A program made the position numbers and the translations under genes. Under the pieces are notes generated by a model. That model saw nothing but the letters and a program-made list of their open reading frames with translations, was not told the origin of the DNA and ran no database searches. 64,000 nt of DNA, from NCBI RefSeq assembly GCF_016909495.1, contig NZ_JAFBFW010000008.1:124001-188000 (forward strand), in the 5' to 3' direction. The stretch is from Pantoea coffeiphila (GTDB taxonomy: Bacteria > Pseudomonadota > Gammaproteobacteria > Enterobacterales > Enterobacteriaceae). This document shows positions 17,164 to 24,825 of this stretch, piece after piece. Position 1 is the first letter of the stretch. Each line of letters opens with the position of its first letter.

Positions 17164-17179
17164 TTTAAAGGACACCGAA

Positions 17180-18100
17180 ATGACCATTCATATTGCTAAT
17201 GCACCCTGCAGCTGGGGCGTGGACGACCCGAAAAACCCGCATCTGCCGCCGTATGAGAAAGTGCTAAAAGAAGCCGCCCAGGCCGGTTATAAGAGCATCG
17301 AGCTGGGGCCGTGGACCTACCTGCCGACCGATCCGCAGGTCCTGACCGAGAAACTGAATCAGTACGGCCTGTCGCTGGTTGCCGGAACCATTTTTGACGA
17401 CCTGGTCAGTGAAGAGAACTTCCCGGCGATGATTGAGCTGACGCACAACCTCTGCCGTAACCTGTCAAAAGTGCCGACAGCGACCAAAACCCACGGTGAT
17501 AACTTCCCCTCGCCGTATCTGGTGATTATTGATTTCGGCAACGCCGAACGCGCACGGCTGGCTGGCCAGTACCACAAAGCCCCGCGCCTGTCCGACAGCG
17601 ACTGGCAGCGCATGATGTCGCACATCACCGAAATCAGCCGCATTGCGCAGGAGTACGGCGTGCGCCCGGTCATCCATCCGCATGCCGGTGGCTGCATTGA
17701 GTACGCCGACGAGATCGAACAGCTGGTGCAGGATATTCCGCACAGCGTAGCCGGTCTGTGCCTGGACACCGGCCATCTGTACTACTCCGATATGGACCCG
17801 ATCACCTGGCTGGGCCGCTACTTCGATCGCATCGACTACCTGCACTTTAAAGACGTTAACGACAGCGTATTCCGCGACGTTATCGCCCGCGAAGTGGATT
17901 TCTTCACTGCCTGTGCGGAAGGCGTGATGTGCCCGATTGGTAAAGGCGCTATCGACTATCCGGCCGTGCGTGCCTTCCTGGCCGAACGTAACTATCAGGG
18001 CTGGATCACCATTGAACAGGAGCGCGACCCGCGCAATGCCGACGGCAGCCTGCACGATGTGACCGAAAGCCTGCGCTACCTGAACTCCGTTGGATTTTAA
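17180..18100 (+). CDS. TIM-barrel sugar isomerase/epimerase, inosose-dehydratase (IolE)-like
   Basis: A 306-residue xylose-isomerase-like TIM-barrel protein. The N-terminus (IANAPCSWGVDDP) and C-terminal half (GLCLDTGHLYYSDMDP, DYLHFKDVN, CPIGKGAIDYPAVRAFL, YQGWITIEQERDP) follow the IolE pattern, with conserved Asp, His and Glu metal ligands. IolE dehydrates 2-keto-myo-inositol; relatives act on other keto-cyclitols or 3-keto-sugars. The ATG at 17180 with AAAGGA upstream is used; the open frame starts inside the transporter gene. It lies 16 bp after the transporter stop and 14 bp before the dehydrogenase. Confidence 0.85.
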   Translation: MTIHIANAPCSWGVDDPKNPHLPPYEKVLKEAAQAGYKSIELGPWTYLPTDPQVLTEKLNQYGLSLVAGTIFDDLVSEENFPAMIELTHNLCRNLSKVPTATKTHGDNFPSPYLVIIDFGNAERARLAGQYHKAPRLSDSDWQRMMSHITEISRIAQEYGVRPVIHPHAGGCIEYADEIEQLVQDIPHSVAGLCLDTGHLYYSDMDPITWLGRYFDRIDYLHFKDVNDSVFRDVIAREVDFFTACAEGVMCPIGKGAIDYPAVRAFLAERNYQGWITIEQERDPRNADGSLHDVTESLRYLNSVGF

Positions 18101-18114
18101 TTGAGGAACACCCG

Positions 18115-19287
18115 ATGATTAACGGCATTAAACCTCTCGATCGCTCCCTTCGCTGGGGCATGGTTGGCGGCGGCGGCACCAGCCAGATCGGCTATATCCA
18201 TCGTTCAGCGGCGCTGCGCGATAACACCTTTACCCTGCTGGCCGGTGCATTTGATATTGATGCCGAGCGCGGACGCGCCTTCGGTGCCAGCCTGGGCGTG
18301 GCGGGCGATCGCTGCTACCCGGACTATCAGACCCTGTTCCAGCAGGAAGCCGAGCGCGCTGACGGTATTGAAGCAGTATCGATCGCCACGCCGAACAACA
18401 CCCACTTCGCTATCTGTAAGGCGGCGCTGGAAGCGGGCCTGCACGTGGTGTGTGAAAAGCCGCTGTGCTTTACCACCGAAGAAGCCAAAGAGCTGGCGGC
18501 GCTGAGCGAAGCGAAAAACAAAATTATCGGCGTCACCTACGGCTACTCCGGCCACCAGCTGATTCAGCAGGCGCGCAGCATGATCGCCGAAGGGCTGCTG
18601 GGCGAGATCCGCATTGTGAATATGTCGTTCTCCCACGGTTTCCACAACGAAGCCGTGGAGCTGGCGAACCCGAGCACCCGCTGGCGCGTGGACCCGAAAT
18701 TTGTTGGGCCAAGCTACGTGCTGGGCGACCTCGCGACTCACCCACTGTTCCTGGCGGAAACTATGCTGCCAGAGCTGAAAATTAAGCGCCTGATGTGTTC
18801 GCGCCAAAGCTTTGTGAAAACCCGCGCGCCGCTGGAAGATAACGCCTTTGTGCTGATGGAGTACGATAACGGTGCGGTGGGATCGCTGTGGTGCTCTGCG
18901 GTGAACTGCGGATCGATGCACGGCCAGAAGATCCGCGTGATCGGATCGAAAGCCAGCCTGGAGTGGTGGGACGAACAGCCTAACCAGCTGCGCTATGAAG
19001 TGCAGGGCGAGCCGGTACAAATTCTGGAACGCGGCATGGGCTACCTGGCTCCACGCGCGCTGGAAGAAGACCGCATCGGCGGCGGCCATCCGGAAGGGCT
19101 GTTTGAAGCCTGGTCTAACCTTTACCGCCGCTTCGCGGTGGCGATGGACGCCAGCGACCGTGGTGATAAAGCGCTGCTGGAGAACTTCTGGTATCCGGAC
19201 GTTCACGCCGGTGTGACGGGCGTGCAGTGGGTTGAGCGCTGCGTTGAGTCCGCCGACGCGGGCGCGACCTGGGTTGATTTCGAGTAA
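18115..19287 (+). CDS. Gfo/Idh/MocA-family oxidoreductase
   Basis: A 390-residue NAD(P)-dependent dehydrogenase of the Gfo/Idh/MocA family. The Rossmann start is unusual (WGMVGGGGTSQIGYIHRSAA), followed by IATPNNTHF, the catalytic CEKPL and a GYSGHQLIQQARSMI helix. Such enzymes oxidise inositols, inosamines or sugars at a ring hydroxyl. With the IolE-like partner it would form a two-step oxidation/dehydration route. The length fits the larger members of the family. It is the last gene of the operon and is followed by a strong terminator. Confidence 0.88.
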   Translation: MINGIKPLDRSLRWGMVGGGGTSQIGYIHRSAALRDNTFTLLAGAFDIDAERGRAFGASLGVAGDRCYPDYQTLFQQEAERADGIEAVSIATPNNTHFAICKAALEAGLHVVCEKPLCFTTEEAKELAALSEAKNKIIGVTYGYSGHQLIQQARSMIAEGLLGEIRIVNMSFSHGFHNEAVELANPSTRWRVDPKFVGPSYVLGDLATHPLFLAETMLPELKIKRLMCSRQSFVKTRAPLEDNAFVLMEYDNGAVGSLWCSAVNCGSMHGQKIRVIGSKASLEWWDEQPNQLRYEVQGEPVQILERGMGYLAPRALEEDRIGGGHPEGLFEAWSNLYRRFAVAMDASDRGDKALLENFWYPDVHAGVTGVQWVERCVESADAGATWVDFE

Positions 19288-19347
19288 TCGCTAACGGACT
19301 GGGTTCCCGGCCGTTAGTGGATCGGGTTTCCAAATCTGTTGCCTGAA

Positions 19348-19378
19348 GGGGCAGCCATCAACGATGGCTGCCCCTTTT
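19348..19378 (+). terminator. Intrinsic terminator of the LacI-linked operon
   Basis: Perfect 12-bp stem GGGGCAGCCATC / GATGGCTGCCCC with a 3-nt loop, followed by TTTT, 60 bp after the dehydrogenase stop. It may also serve the convergent isochorismatase gene. Confidence 0.9.
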
Positions 19379-19386
19379 ACCTGGCG

Positions 19387-19914
19387 TTAAAACCTGACGT
19401 CATCCGTTGCCAGCAGGGTGACAAACGGCCCCGCCAGCGTCGCATTGTGATGAGCGACAATCTGCGCCGCGCTGAGCACCGAGTTATCGGTAGTGCTGTG
19501 CGCATCGCTCACCAGAACCACGTCAAATCCCAAATCCGCCCCCGCCCTACAGGTGGTATCCACGCAGTAGTCAGTTTTCATGCCCACCATCACCAGCCGC
19601 TTCACCTGCGCCTGCTGCAGTTCTGCCAGCAGCGACGTATTGAAAAAACAGTTCGGCCGGGATTTATTAAAGTATCGGTCGCCCGCCTCCAGCGGCAGTT
19701 CATCCGCCAGCTGCCACAGCGGGCTGCCTGCCGCGATTGGCGATCCTTCCGGCCCGGTGTGTCGGGCAAAAAATACCGGGCTTTGTGCCGCGCGGGCGGC
19801 ATGAATGAGCCCGACGGTATGGGCAATCAGCTGCTCTTTTTGGTGAGGGGGCTGTGGGGCATGCAGCAAACCTGCCTGCATATCAATCACTAACAGCGCG
19901 GACGCATTGGGCAT
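19387..19914 (-). CDS. Isochorismatase-family cysteine hydrolase
   Basis: A 175-residue hydrolase with the family triad visible: Asp in LLVIDMQAGL (residue 11), a central Lys (YFNKSRPNCFF) and the nucleophile Cys in VMVGMKTDYCVDTTCRAGADLGF. Relatives include nicotinamidases, N-carbamoyl hydrolases and related amidases; the substrate cannot be told. The start has a strong AAGGAG site. It converges on the cyclitol operon terminator, and upstream lies the azuC region. Confidence 0.88.
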   Translation of the reverse strand: MPNASALLVIDMQAGLLHAPQPPHQKEQLIAHTVGLIHAARAAQSPVFFARHTGPEGSPIAAGSPLWQLADELPLEAGDRYFNKSRPNCFFNTSLLAELQQAQVKRLVMVGMKTDYCVDTTCRAGADLGFDVVLVSDAHSTTDNSVLSAAQIVAHHNATLAGPFVTLLATDDVRF

Positions 19915-20110
19915 GGTATTTCTCCTTGATTACCGTTAACCGGCCACGACGGAGAAACACAGAACCCCGTCGGAAACCGGCGGGATGAAGCGGATTTGCT
20001 ATTTCTCAGGCATGCAAACCGACCTCGCCCCGCCAGAAGCGGTCGTGGTGGTGGTGGTCGCGGTGAGGAACAGCCGGGTCATTTTCATAACCCACAGAAT
20101 TGCATATCAC
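19915..20110. other. Region upstream of the isochorismatase gene with a (GTG/CAC) run; no secure gene
   Basis: The stretch contains a trinucleotide run at 20041-20060 that reads as poly-Val on the plus strand and as poly-Thr or poly-His in two reverse frames. One reverse frame opens at ATG 20176 and ends at 20006 (56 codons, PHRDHHHHDRFWRGEVGLHA at the C-terminus). Another is a 26-codon peptide with TATTTTTT, followed 25 nt later by a hairpin CCCGCCGG-TTT-CCGACGGG before the isochorismatase gene. None has a convincing ribosome-binding site, so none is called as a gene. Confidence 0.4.
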
Positions 20111-20133
20111 CGTGCCGCAGGCACGTTTTTTTT
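20111..20133 (+). terminator. Plus-strand intrinsic terminator facing azuC
   Basis: Perfect stem CGTGCC-GCA-GGCACG followed by eight T residues on the plus strand. No plus-strand gene is recognised upstream, so it either stops read-through towards azuC or ends an unrecognised small plus-strand transcript. Confidence 0.75.
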
Positions 20134-20164
20134 CGATAGATAAAGAATGGGAACAGCGGGAATA

Positions 20165-20334
20165 AGTGATAACCATCGGTCCAGTCCCTGACCGCGGTTA
20201 TCGAGGGTGTAAGCTCGGCGGGTTTAGCGAACCGCGCCCGGCGGAACGTGTTTGAAGGTATTTACATAGGAACGAAACACGTTGCGGAAGAATTTTTTCA
20301 TGATTGCCTGTGACAAATATTGTTGAAAAATACA
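20165..20334 (-). ncRNA. azuCR: AzuCR-like dual-function small RNA
   Basis: The predicted transcript starts about 7 nt after the TATAAT at 20341-20346, contains the azuC reading frame, and ends after a strong two-part hairpin (GATAACC-g-CGGTC-8 nt-GACCG-at-GGTTATC, 20168-20202). The resulting length of about 165-170 nt agrees with the E. coli AzuCR RNA as I remember it. That RNA both encodes AzuC and base-pairs with mRNAs of carbon metabolism. The 3' end lacks a long U-tract, so its exact position is uncertain. Confidence 0.65.
20224..20301 (-). CDS. azuC: AzuC small protein
   Basis: A 25-residue amphipathic peptide (MKKFFRNVFRSYV, then NTFKHVPPG, ending AVR). It matches E. coli AzuC (28 residues, with the NYCKTFKDVPPG core) in length, charge pattern and the TFK-VPPG motif. 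In E. coli AzuC associates with the membrane and stimulates the glycerol-3-phosphate dehydrogenase GlpD. The start codon follows CAGGCAATC, a short ribosome-binding site. The frame is far below usual gene-finder limits. Identification is by remembered sequence. Confidence 0.82.
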   Translation of the reverse strand: MKKFFRNVFRSYVNTFKHVPPGAVR

Positions 20335-20340
20335 CCATAA

Positions 20341-20390
20341 ATTATAACGAACGGTGCTTTTTCAGGCAAGATTTTTTGAATCAGATCACA
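20341..20390 (-). promoter_or_regulatory. azuCR promoter with CRP-like site
   Basis: On the reverse strand: TTGCCT (-35), 17-bp spacer, perfect TATAAT (-10). Upstream is TGTGATCTGATTCAAA, a CRP-type site with one perfect half (TGTGA-N6-TCAAA), centred about 48 bp before the predicted start. This fits glucose-dependent control reported for E. coli azuCR, though the spacing is not one of the classical CRP positions. Confidence 0.7.
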
Positions 20391-20558
20391 AAAACAGACC
20401 TTTGATGGCCAAAAACAGTGAGATATGCCGCAAAGAATTAATCTGCTGGCCTGCGCGCCTTAATTCAGCATCGCACCCGGCGCTGCGCAATTTTTTCCAA
20501 TATATCTGCGCTGCATGTGTCGATAATCGCCACACTACGCTTAACGGATGCCAATGCT

Positions 20559-21191
20559 ATGCCCTTTTCTAATGGTTTTTTACTGAGTCTTTCCCTGTGC
20601 CTTGATATCGGCATCGCCAATATCGCGATGATCACCCTGGCCATGCAACGCGGCTTTTTTCACGGCTTCTGGCTGGGGATCGGCACCTGCATCGGCGATC
20701 TGATCTATGCGATCCTCGCCATGGCCGGGATGGCGGTACTGCTGCAGTTCACCAGCGTGCGCTGGGTGCTGTGGATTGGCGGCTCGCTGATCCTGCTGTG
20801 GTTTGCGTGGAAAATGGTGCAAAGCGCGCTGCAACCCGCCGCAACACTGAGTGCGGGTGACATTGGCGAAGCGCTCAGCCCTCGGCAGAATTTCCTGCGG
20901 GGAATATTCCTCGCGATGTCGTCCCCTTCGGCGATCCTGTGGTTTGCCGCCGTCGGAGGCGCACTGATTTCACGGATGGGTACCGGCAGTACGGCGGCAT
21001 CGGCCTGGTTCCTTTCCGGCTTTTTCCTCGCGGGCGTGACGTGGACGATAGCCCTGTGCGCAGTGGGCAGCATCGGTGGGCGTATGCTCGGTACGAAGAT
21101 GTTGCGCTGGTCGTATATCGCTTCGGCAGTGATTTTCTGCTACTTCGCCGGATACGTCATTCTTTCGGGCTATCGCGAGTTTATCGGCTAA
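20559..21191 (+). CDS. LysE-family amino-acid/metabolite exporter
   Basis: A 210-residue membrane protein with about six hydrophobic helices. It has the LysE/RhtB N-terminal layout (FSNGFLLSLSLCLDIGIANIAMITLAMQRG) and the FLRGIFLAMSSPSAILWF segment where the family has its conserved N-P stretch. The ATG at 20559 places this typical start at residue 1; the GTG at 20517 would add 14 unlike residues. Its 3' end overlaps the convergent AraC gene by 11 bp. The cargo is probably an amino acid but is not identifiable. Confidence 0.85.
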   Translation: MPFSNGFLLSLSLCLDIGIANIAMITLAMQRGFFHGFWLGIGTCIGDLIYAILAMAGMAVLLQFTSVRWVLWIGGSLILLWFAWKMVQSALQPAATLSAGDIGEALSPRQNFLRGIFLAMSSPSAILWFAAVGGALISRMGTGSTAASAWFLSGFFLAGVTWTIALCAVGSIGGRMLGTKMLRWSYIASAVIFCYFAGYVILSGYREFIG

Positions 21192-21951
21192 GCATACGCA
21201 GATAGTGGTGCGGGGTGATGCCCAGCATCTTGCGAAAGCTGTTAATAAAGTGGCTTTGATCGTAAAAACCCAGCTGATGGGCCACATCTAATGCGCTGCT
21301 GCGGTGCCGTAACAAATTACGCGCCGCCAGCAGACGCAGCTGCATATGATACTGCAGCGGTGCCACGCCCATCTCCTGACGGAACTGGCGGACAAAGTGA
21401 TACTTACTCAACCCGCAGGTTACCGCCAGCTCATCCAGCGTCAGTTTCTGCGTCAGACTATCGCGCATATGTTCCAGGGCACGTCCTACGGATGCAGGAG
21501 CCAGTGCTACATCCTTCTCGCTGCTGTGATGCAGCAGCCGGCTGGTCAGCCACAGCAGGTTTTGCTGCTGAACCTGATCGTCGTCAGGAGAACGCACGAA
21601 ATGGCAGATCGCATCAAACAGCTGCGGATCGCGCAGTACGCCTTCATGCAGGATCGGCAGTGGACGATCCGCCAGATCGGCAAAAACAGCCGCCGGTAAA
21701 TGAACGCTGAAAAACTCGACCGGCTGCCCGCCAAACTCTGACGACTGTAGCGTTCCAGGATTATAAACGGTGATATCCCCGGCGAGGACCGACAGGTTTT
21801 TTCGATTCAGAAAGAGTTTTTCTACGCCGCTAAGGTTGGCGCTGATCGCATATTCTTCGTGGGTATGCAGCGGAAAAGCCGCGTTGCTGGCGGTGAGGTG
21901 CGAGCACTCAATATTATTCCGGGTGTTCCAGTCTACTACCGATAATGCCAT
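21181..21951 (-). CDS. AraC-family regulator
   Basis: A 256-residue AraC-type protein with an N-terminal cupin-like sensor (FPLHTHEEYAISANLSG) and a C-terminal double helix-turn-helix (LTLDELAVTCGLSKYHFVRQFRQEMGVAPLQYHMQLRL ... LGFYDQSHFINSFRKMLGITPHHY). The ATG at 21951 is preferred to the TTG at 21966. It is convergent with and overlaps the LysE exporter. AraC regulators are often neighbours of LysE exporters they control, so that target is likely but unproven. Confidence 0.88.
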   Translation of the reverse strand: MALSVVDWNTRNNIECSHLTASNAAFPLHTHEEYAISANLSGVEKLFLNRKNLSVLAGDITVYNPGTLQSSEFGGQPVEFFSVHLPAAVFADLADRPLPILHEGVLRDPQLFDAICHFVRSPDDDQVQQQNLLWLTSRLLHHSSEKDVALAPASVGRALEHMRDSLTQKLTLDELAVTCGLSKYHFVRQFRQEMGVAPLQYHMQLRLLAARNLLRHRSSALDVAHQLGFYDQSHFINSFRKMLGITPHHYLRMLSR

Positions 21952-21987
21952 AGCCGCCCCGCGCAAGTGACCGGGCGTGCCTTCTGC

Positions 21988-22554
21988 TTATTTGCCCAGA
22001 TGTTCGAACAAAATACTACAGCCGATGCCGATCAGCACTACACCACCAAAAATTTCCGCCCATTTGCCCATCACCGGGCCAAGGAAGCGGCCCAGCAGGA
22101 TGCCGAGAGTCGCCATAATCATGGTGGAAGCGCCGATTGCCAGCGCGGTGGTGACAATGTTGACCTGCAAAAATGCCAGCCCGACGCCAACGGCCATCGC
22201 ATCCAGACTGGTAGCAACGGCAGTACAGGCCAGCAGCCAGAAACCGTGGCTCTGTGGGGCATCTTCCGGCCGGCACTCTTTTTTACGTATCCCCTCAACG
22301 ACCATTCTTCCGCCGAGGATCAGCAGTAAACCGAACGCAACCCAGTGGTCCCACGCCATCACGTACTTGCTGGCGGCGAGGCCGATAGCCCAGCCGACCA
22401 GCGGCGTCAGCGCTTCGATCACACCGAAGATCAGACCGGTGCGCAGGGCTTCTTTCAGGCTTGGGCGATGCAGGCTTGCACCTTTACCAATGGCCGCGGC
22501 GAAGGCGTCCATCGACATGGCAAAAGCCAGAATCAGAGTTGCGTATAGGTTCAT
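21988..22554 (-). CDS. mntP: Manganese efflux protein MntP
   Basis: A 188-residue, six-helix Mn2+ exporter (formerly YebN). The family hallmarks are the Asp-bearing helix repeats [15 protein letters not shown] and [13 protein letters not shown], plus the C-terminal [17 protein letters not shown]. It protects against manganese excess. A MntR-type box lies 148 bp upstream, fitting activation by MntR. I did not find the GGGGAGUAG core of the yybP-ykoY Mn2+ riboswitch that E. coli has in this leader. Confidence 0.95.
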   Translation of the reverse strand: MNLYATLILAFAMSMDAFAAAIGKGASLHRPSLKEALRTGLIFGVIEALTPLVGWAIGLAASKYVMAWDHWVAFGLLLILGGRMVVEGIRKKECRPEDAPQSHGFWLLACTAVATSLDAMAVGVGLAFLQVNIVTTALAIGASTMIMATLGILLGRFLGPVMGKWAEIFGGVVLIGIGCSILFEHLGK

Positions 22555-22701
22555 TGTATTTATCCCGGTTTGAAGCGTCGGGTGCGTTCCAAATCGTTAA
22601 AACCCCAGGTTATGTAGGAAAAATAACCACTGGTCCGTTCAAGTGAAGCGCATCCTATCACGCGAATCGCCAGAAAAAAAGACAACAAAATCATGGATTT
22701 G
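22555..22701 (-). promoter_or_regulatory. mntP leader region
   Basis: A 147-bp leader containing a hairpin GGTTAT-9 nt-ATAACC (about 22606-22626). No recognisable yybP-ykoY consensus was found by eye. A diverged riboswitch is possible and would need a covariance search. Confidence 0.3.
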
Positions 22702-22721
22702 AGTATAGCATCGGCTATACT
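22702..22721. promoter_or_regulatory. MntR box
   Basis: AGTATAGC-ATCG-GCTATACT, a perfect 8-bp inverted repeat with a 4-bp centre. It matches the size, spacing and ATAGC/GCTAT core of the E. coli MntR box. Its position upstream of mntP supports Mn2+-dependent control. Confidence 0.8.
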
Positions 22722-22818
22722 TTTTAACGGATGCTATTTTGGCGCGTAAATATCGGCGGGAAACTCTAAAAGAATTACCGTGTTACACAGAGCGTGTGGA
22801 TATATAACCGCGAAGGGG

Positions 22819-22858
22819 TTGGGGAAATTTTCAGCACTTTATCGCATCATTTCCCCAA
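22819..22858. terminator. Long inverted repeat after the SDR gene
   Basis: Perfect 10-bp arms TTGGGGAAAT / ATTTCCCCAA separated by 20 nt, just downstream of the short-chain dehydrogenase stop (22871). Probably a transcription terminator; the loop is long. Confidence 0.45.
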
Positions 22859-22870
22859 AATAATTTCCGG

Positions 22871-23467
22871 CTACCAGACGCGATAAACCTTACCGCTTTC
22901 TACGCCATCCACGCTACGGCGATAGGCCAGCGCTACGCGGCTGGCGGAGGCGCTTTCAAAACCGGGGAAGAATGGCCCGTAGCTGTCCAGCGCTTCGGTC
23001 AGTACCGTTGGGCTGACGGCATTAATACGCAGGCCCGAAAGCTCGTTCGCAGCGGCAAACACAAAACCTTCCAGCGCGGTATTTACCGCCGTCGCATTCA
23101 CACCGGTACGAATCGGCTGCTGCGCCAGGATACCGGTGGTCAGAGTGAACGAGCCGCCCGGATTGACAAACTCTTTGCCGATCAGCACCAGCCGAACCTG
23201 ACCCATCAGCTTATCCTGCAGACCGCTGTTGAACTGCTCACTGGTCATCTCGGACAGCGGACCAAAGTGCACGCCGCCGGTGGCGGAAATCACCGCATCC
23301 ACGTTACCGGTTTGGGCAAACAGCGCGCGAACGCTCTCTTCGCTGGTTAAATCCACCTGATAATCACCCCGGGTTTTCCCCACGCGGATCACCTGATTAT
23401 CACGGCTCAGCTCGTTAACGATGCCCTGACCGACGGTGCCTGACGCCCCAATCACTAAAATTTTCAT
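22871..23467 (-). CDS. Short SDR-family NAD(P)-binding protein lacking the YxxxK motif
   Basis: A 198-residue short-chain dehydrogenase-like protein. The nucleotide motif GASGTVGQGI is intact, with the cofactor loop at VGKTRGDYQVDLTSEES and SATGGVHFGPL in place of NNAG. Where the catalytic Tyr-x-x-x-Lys is expected the sequence reads NATAVNTALEGFV, with neither Tyr nor Lys, so classical SDR chemistry is doubtful. A family of similar short SDRs is known in enterobacteria without assigned function. It is divergent from a LysR gene that probably regulates it. Start has AGAGGAAA. Confidence 0.85.
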   Translation of the reverse strand: MKILVIGASGTVGQGIVNELSRDNQVIRVGKTRGDYQVDLTSEESVRALFAQTGNVDAVISATGGVHFGPLSEMTSEQFNSGLQDKLMGQVRLVLIGKEFVNPGGSFTLTTGILAQQPIRTGVNATAVNTALEGFVFAAANELSGLRINAVSPTVLTEALDSYGPFFPGFESASASRVALAYRRSVDGVESGKVYRVW

Positions 23468-23568
23468 CGCATTTCCTCTGTAAATAACGGTTACCCCATC
23501 ATGAAGCAGTGTCAGAGGTGGATAAACGGGCCATACTTTCGATAACTCCGAACCACAGGTTTGTAATC

Positions 23569-24456
23569 ATGGACAAATTAAGCAGCATTGAGGCCTTTAT
23601 CTGCGCGGTGGAAAGCGGCAACTTCACCGAGGCTGCACGCCGCCTGGATATCAGCGCCGTGATGGTCGGCAAACACGTGCGTCAGCTGGAGGTGCAGCTC
23701 AACAGCCGCCTGCTCCAGCGTAATACCCGCCGACAGCATCTGACCGAAGCCGGGGAAAGCTACTATCAGCAGTGCAAAGCCGCGCTGGCCCAGCTGCGGC
23801 TGGCGGAAGATACGGTAGAGAATATGAAGCGCACGCCCTCGGGGCTGCTGCGGATCAGCGCACCGCTCAATCTGGGATCGGCGGCGATCGCCGCACTGGT
23901 TGCCCGCTACCAACTGAACTACCCGCAGGTGCGGATCGAGCTGGATCTCAGCGACAGCTTTGTCGATCTCATCGGCCAGGGGTTCGACTTTGCTATTCGC
24001 ATTGGCAACCTCAATCCGGCTGAACCGCTGGTAGCAAAAAAAATCGGTGATTACCGTATGGTGGTGTGCGCCGCGCCGGAGTATCTGGCGCAGCACGGCA
24101 CGCCGCAGACCCCGGAGGCGCTGTATCAGCATCGTTGCCTGGCCAATATGGCGTGGAATAAGAGCAATGCCTGGCAGCTGGGCGATGTGTTCTGGCCTGC
24201 GGACAGCAGTTTTATCTGTAATGACGGCCAGGCGCTGCGTCAGGCTGCATTATCCGGAGCCGGGCTGGTGCTACAGCCGGAAATCCTGCTGGCGGAAGAC
24301 ATTGCCGCGGGCAGGCTGGTGCCGGTACTGCAACAGTGGCAGCAGGCCAGCCGACCGATCCATCTGCTGTGGCGCCAGGATCTCAGCCCGTCGGAAAAGC
24401 GCAGCAGTTTTATTGCCTGGCTGCACGAGCAGCTGCCGTTAGCGCTGGCGGTTTAA
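23569..24456 (+). CDS. LysR-family regulator (CrgA/DsdC-like group)
   Basis: A 295-residue LysR-type regulator with helix-turn-helix LSSIEAFICAVESGNFTEAARRLDISAVMVGKHVRQLEV and a sensor domain starting near GLLRISAPLNLGSAAIA. The conserved DFAIRIGNL and LVAKKIGDYRMVVCAAPEYL stretches place it in the large group that often regulates a divergent oxidoreductase. The ATG at 23569 is used; the frame is open from 23509 but the extra 20 residues are unlike the family. The divergent SDR gene is the likely target. Confidence 0.9.
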   Translation: MDKLSSIEAFICAVESGNFTEAARRLDISAVMVGKHVRQLEVQLNSRLLQRNTRRQHLTEAGESYYQQCKAALAQLRLAEDTVENMKRTPSGLLRISAPLNLGSAAIAALVARYQLNYPQVRIELDLSDSFVDLIGQGFDFAIRIGNLNPAEPLVAKKIGDYRMVVCAAPEYLAQHGTPQTPEALYQHRCLANMAWNKSNAWQLGDVFWPADSSFICNDGQALRQAALSGAGLVLQPEILLAEDIAAGRLVPVLQQWQQASRPIHLLWRQDLSPSEKRSSFIAWLHEQLPLALAV

Positions 24457-24511
24457 GGATTGAACCTGCGGGTGGGATCGCTGAAAATGGCGCAACTGTT
24501 TACACGCCGGA

Positions 24512-24760
24512 ATGACGATGAAAAGTCCGTTTGAAACCTTTTTAATGCCGCTGAGCACGCTGATGTTCGGTTTTCTTTCCGCACTGCTGCTGCCCGCCCC
24601 GTGGTTTGGCCTGGCGCTGACGCGCAAGCTGGTGGAGATGTTCCATCTGGAAGATATTGGTCAGCTGTATACGCTGGTGTTTTGTTTATGGTTTTTGCTG
24701 CTGGGTGCGGTGGAGTTTTATATCGTACGGTTTATTTATGTGCGGTTTATTCGGCCGTAG
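24512..24760 (+). CDS. Small inner-membrane protein of unknown function
   Basis: An 82-residue protein with two hydrophobic helices (FLMPLSTLMFGFLSALLL and LYTLVFCLWFLLLGAVEFYIV) joined by a short loop, and a basic C-terminus. I do not recognise a named family. It starts 55 bp after the LysR stop in the same direction, has no strong ribosome-binding site, and could begin at the ATG 24518. Codon use and the clean two-helix topology make it a plausible real gene. Confidence 0.6.
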   Translation: MTMKSPFETFLMPLSTLMFGFLSALLLPAPWFGLALTRKLVEMFHLEDIGQLYTLVFCLWFLLLGAVEFYIVRFIYVRFIRP

Positions 24761-24825
24761 CCTGGCGGGCGCAGATAATGATCGTCGCAGTGGGATCTGC
24801 GGATGGGGCGACCGTTACGGGCAGA

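Noticed and set aside
20006-20176. 56-codon His-rich minus-strand ORF downstream of azuC
   Set aside because: No ribosome-binding site, overlaps the proposed sRNA end and the plus-strand terminator, and the His run depends on a trinucleotide repeat.
22555-22701. yybP-ykoY riboswitch in the mntP leader
   Set aside because: Expected by analogy with E. coli, but the conserved core was not found by eye, so it is not called.
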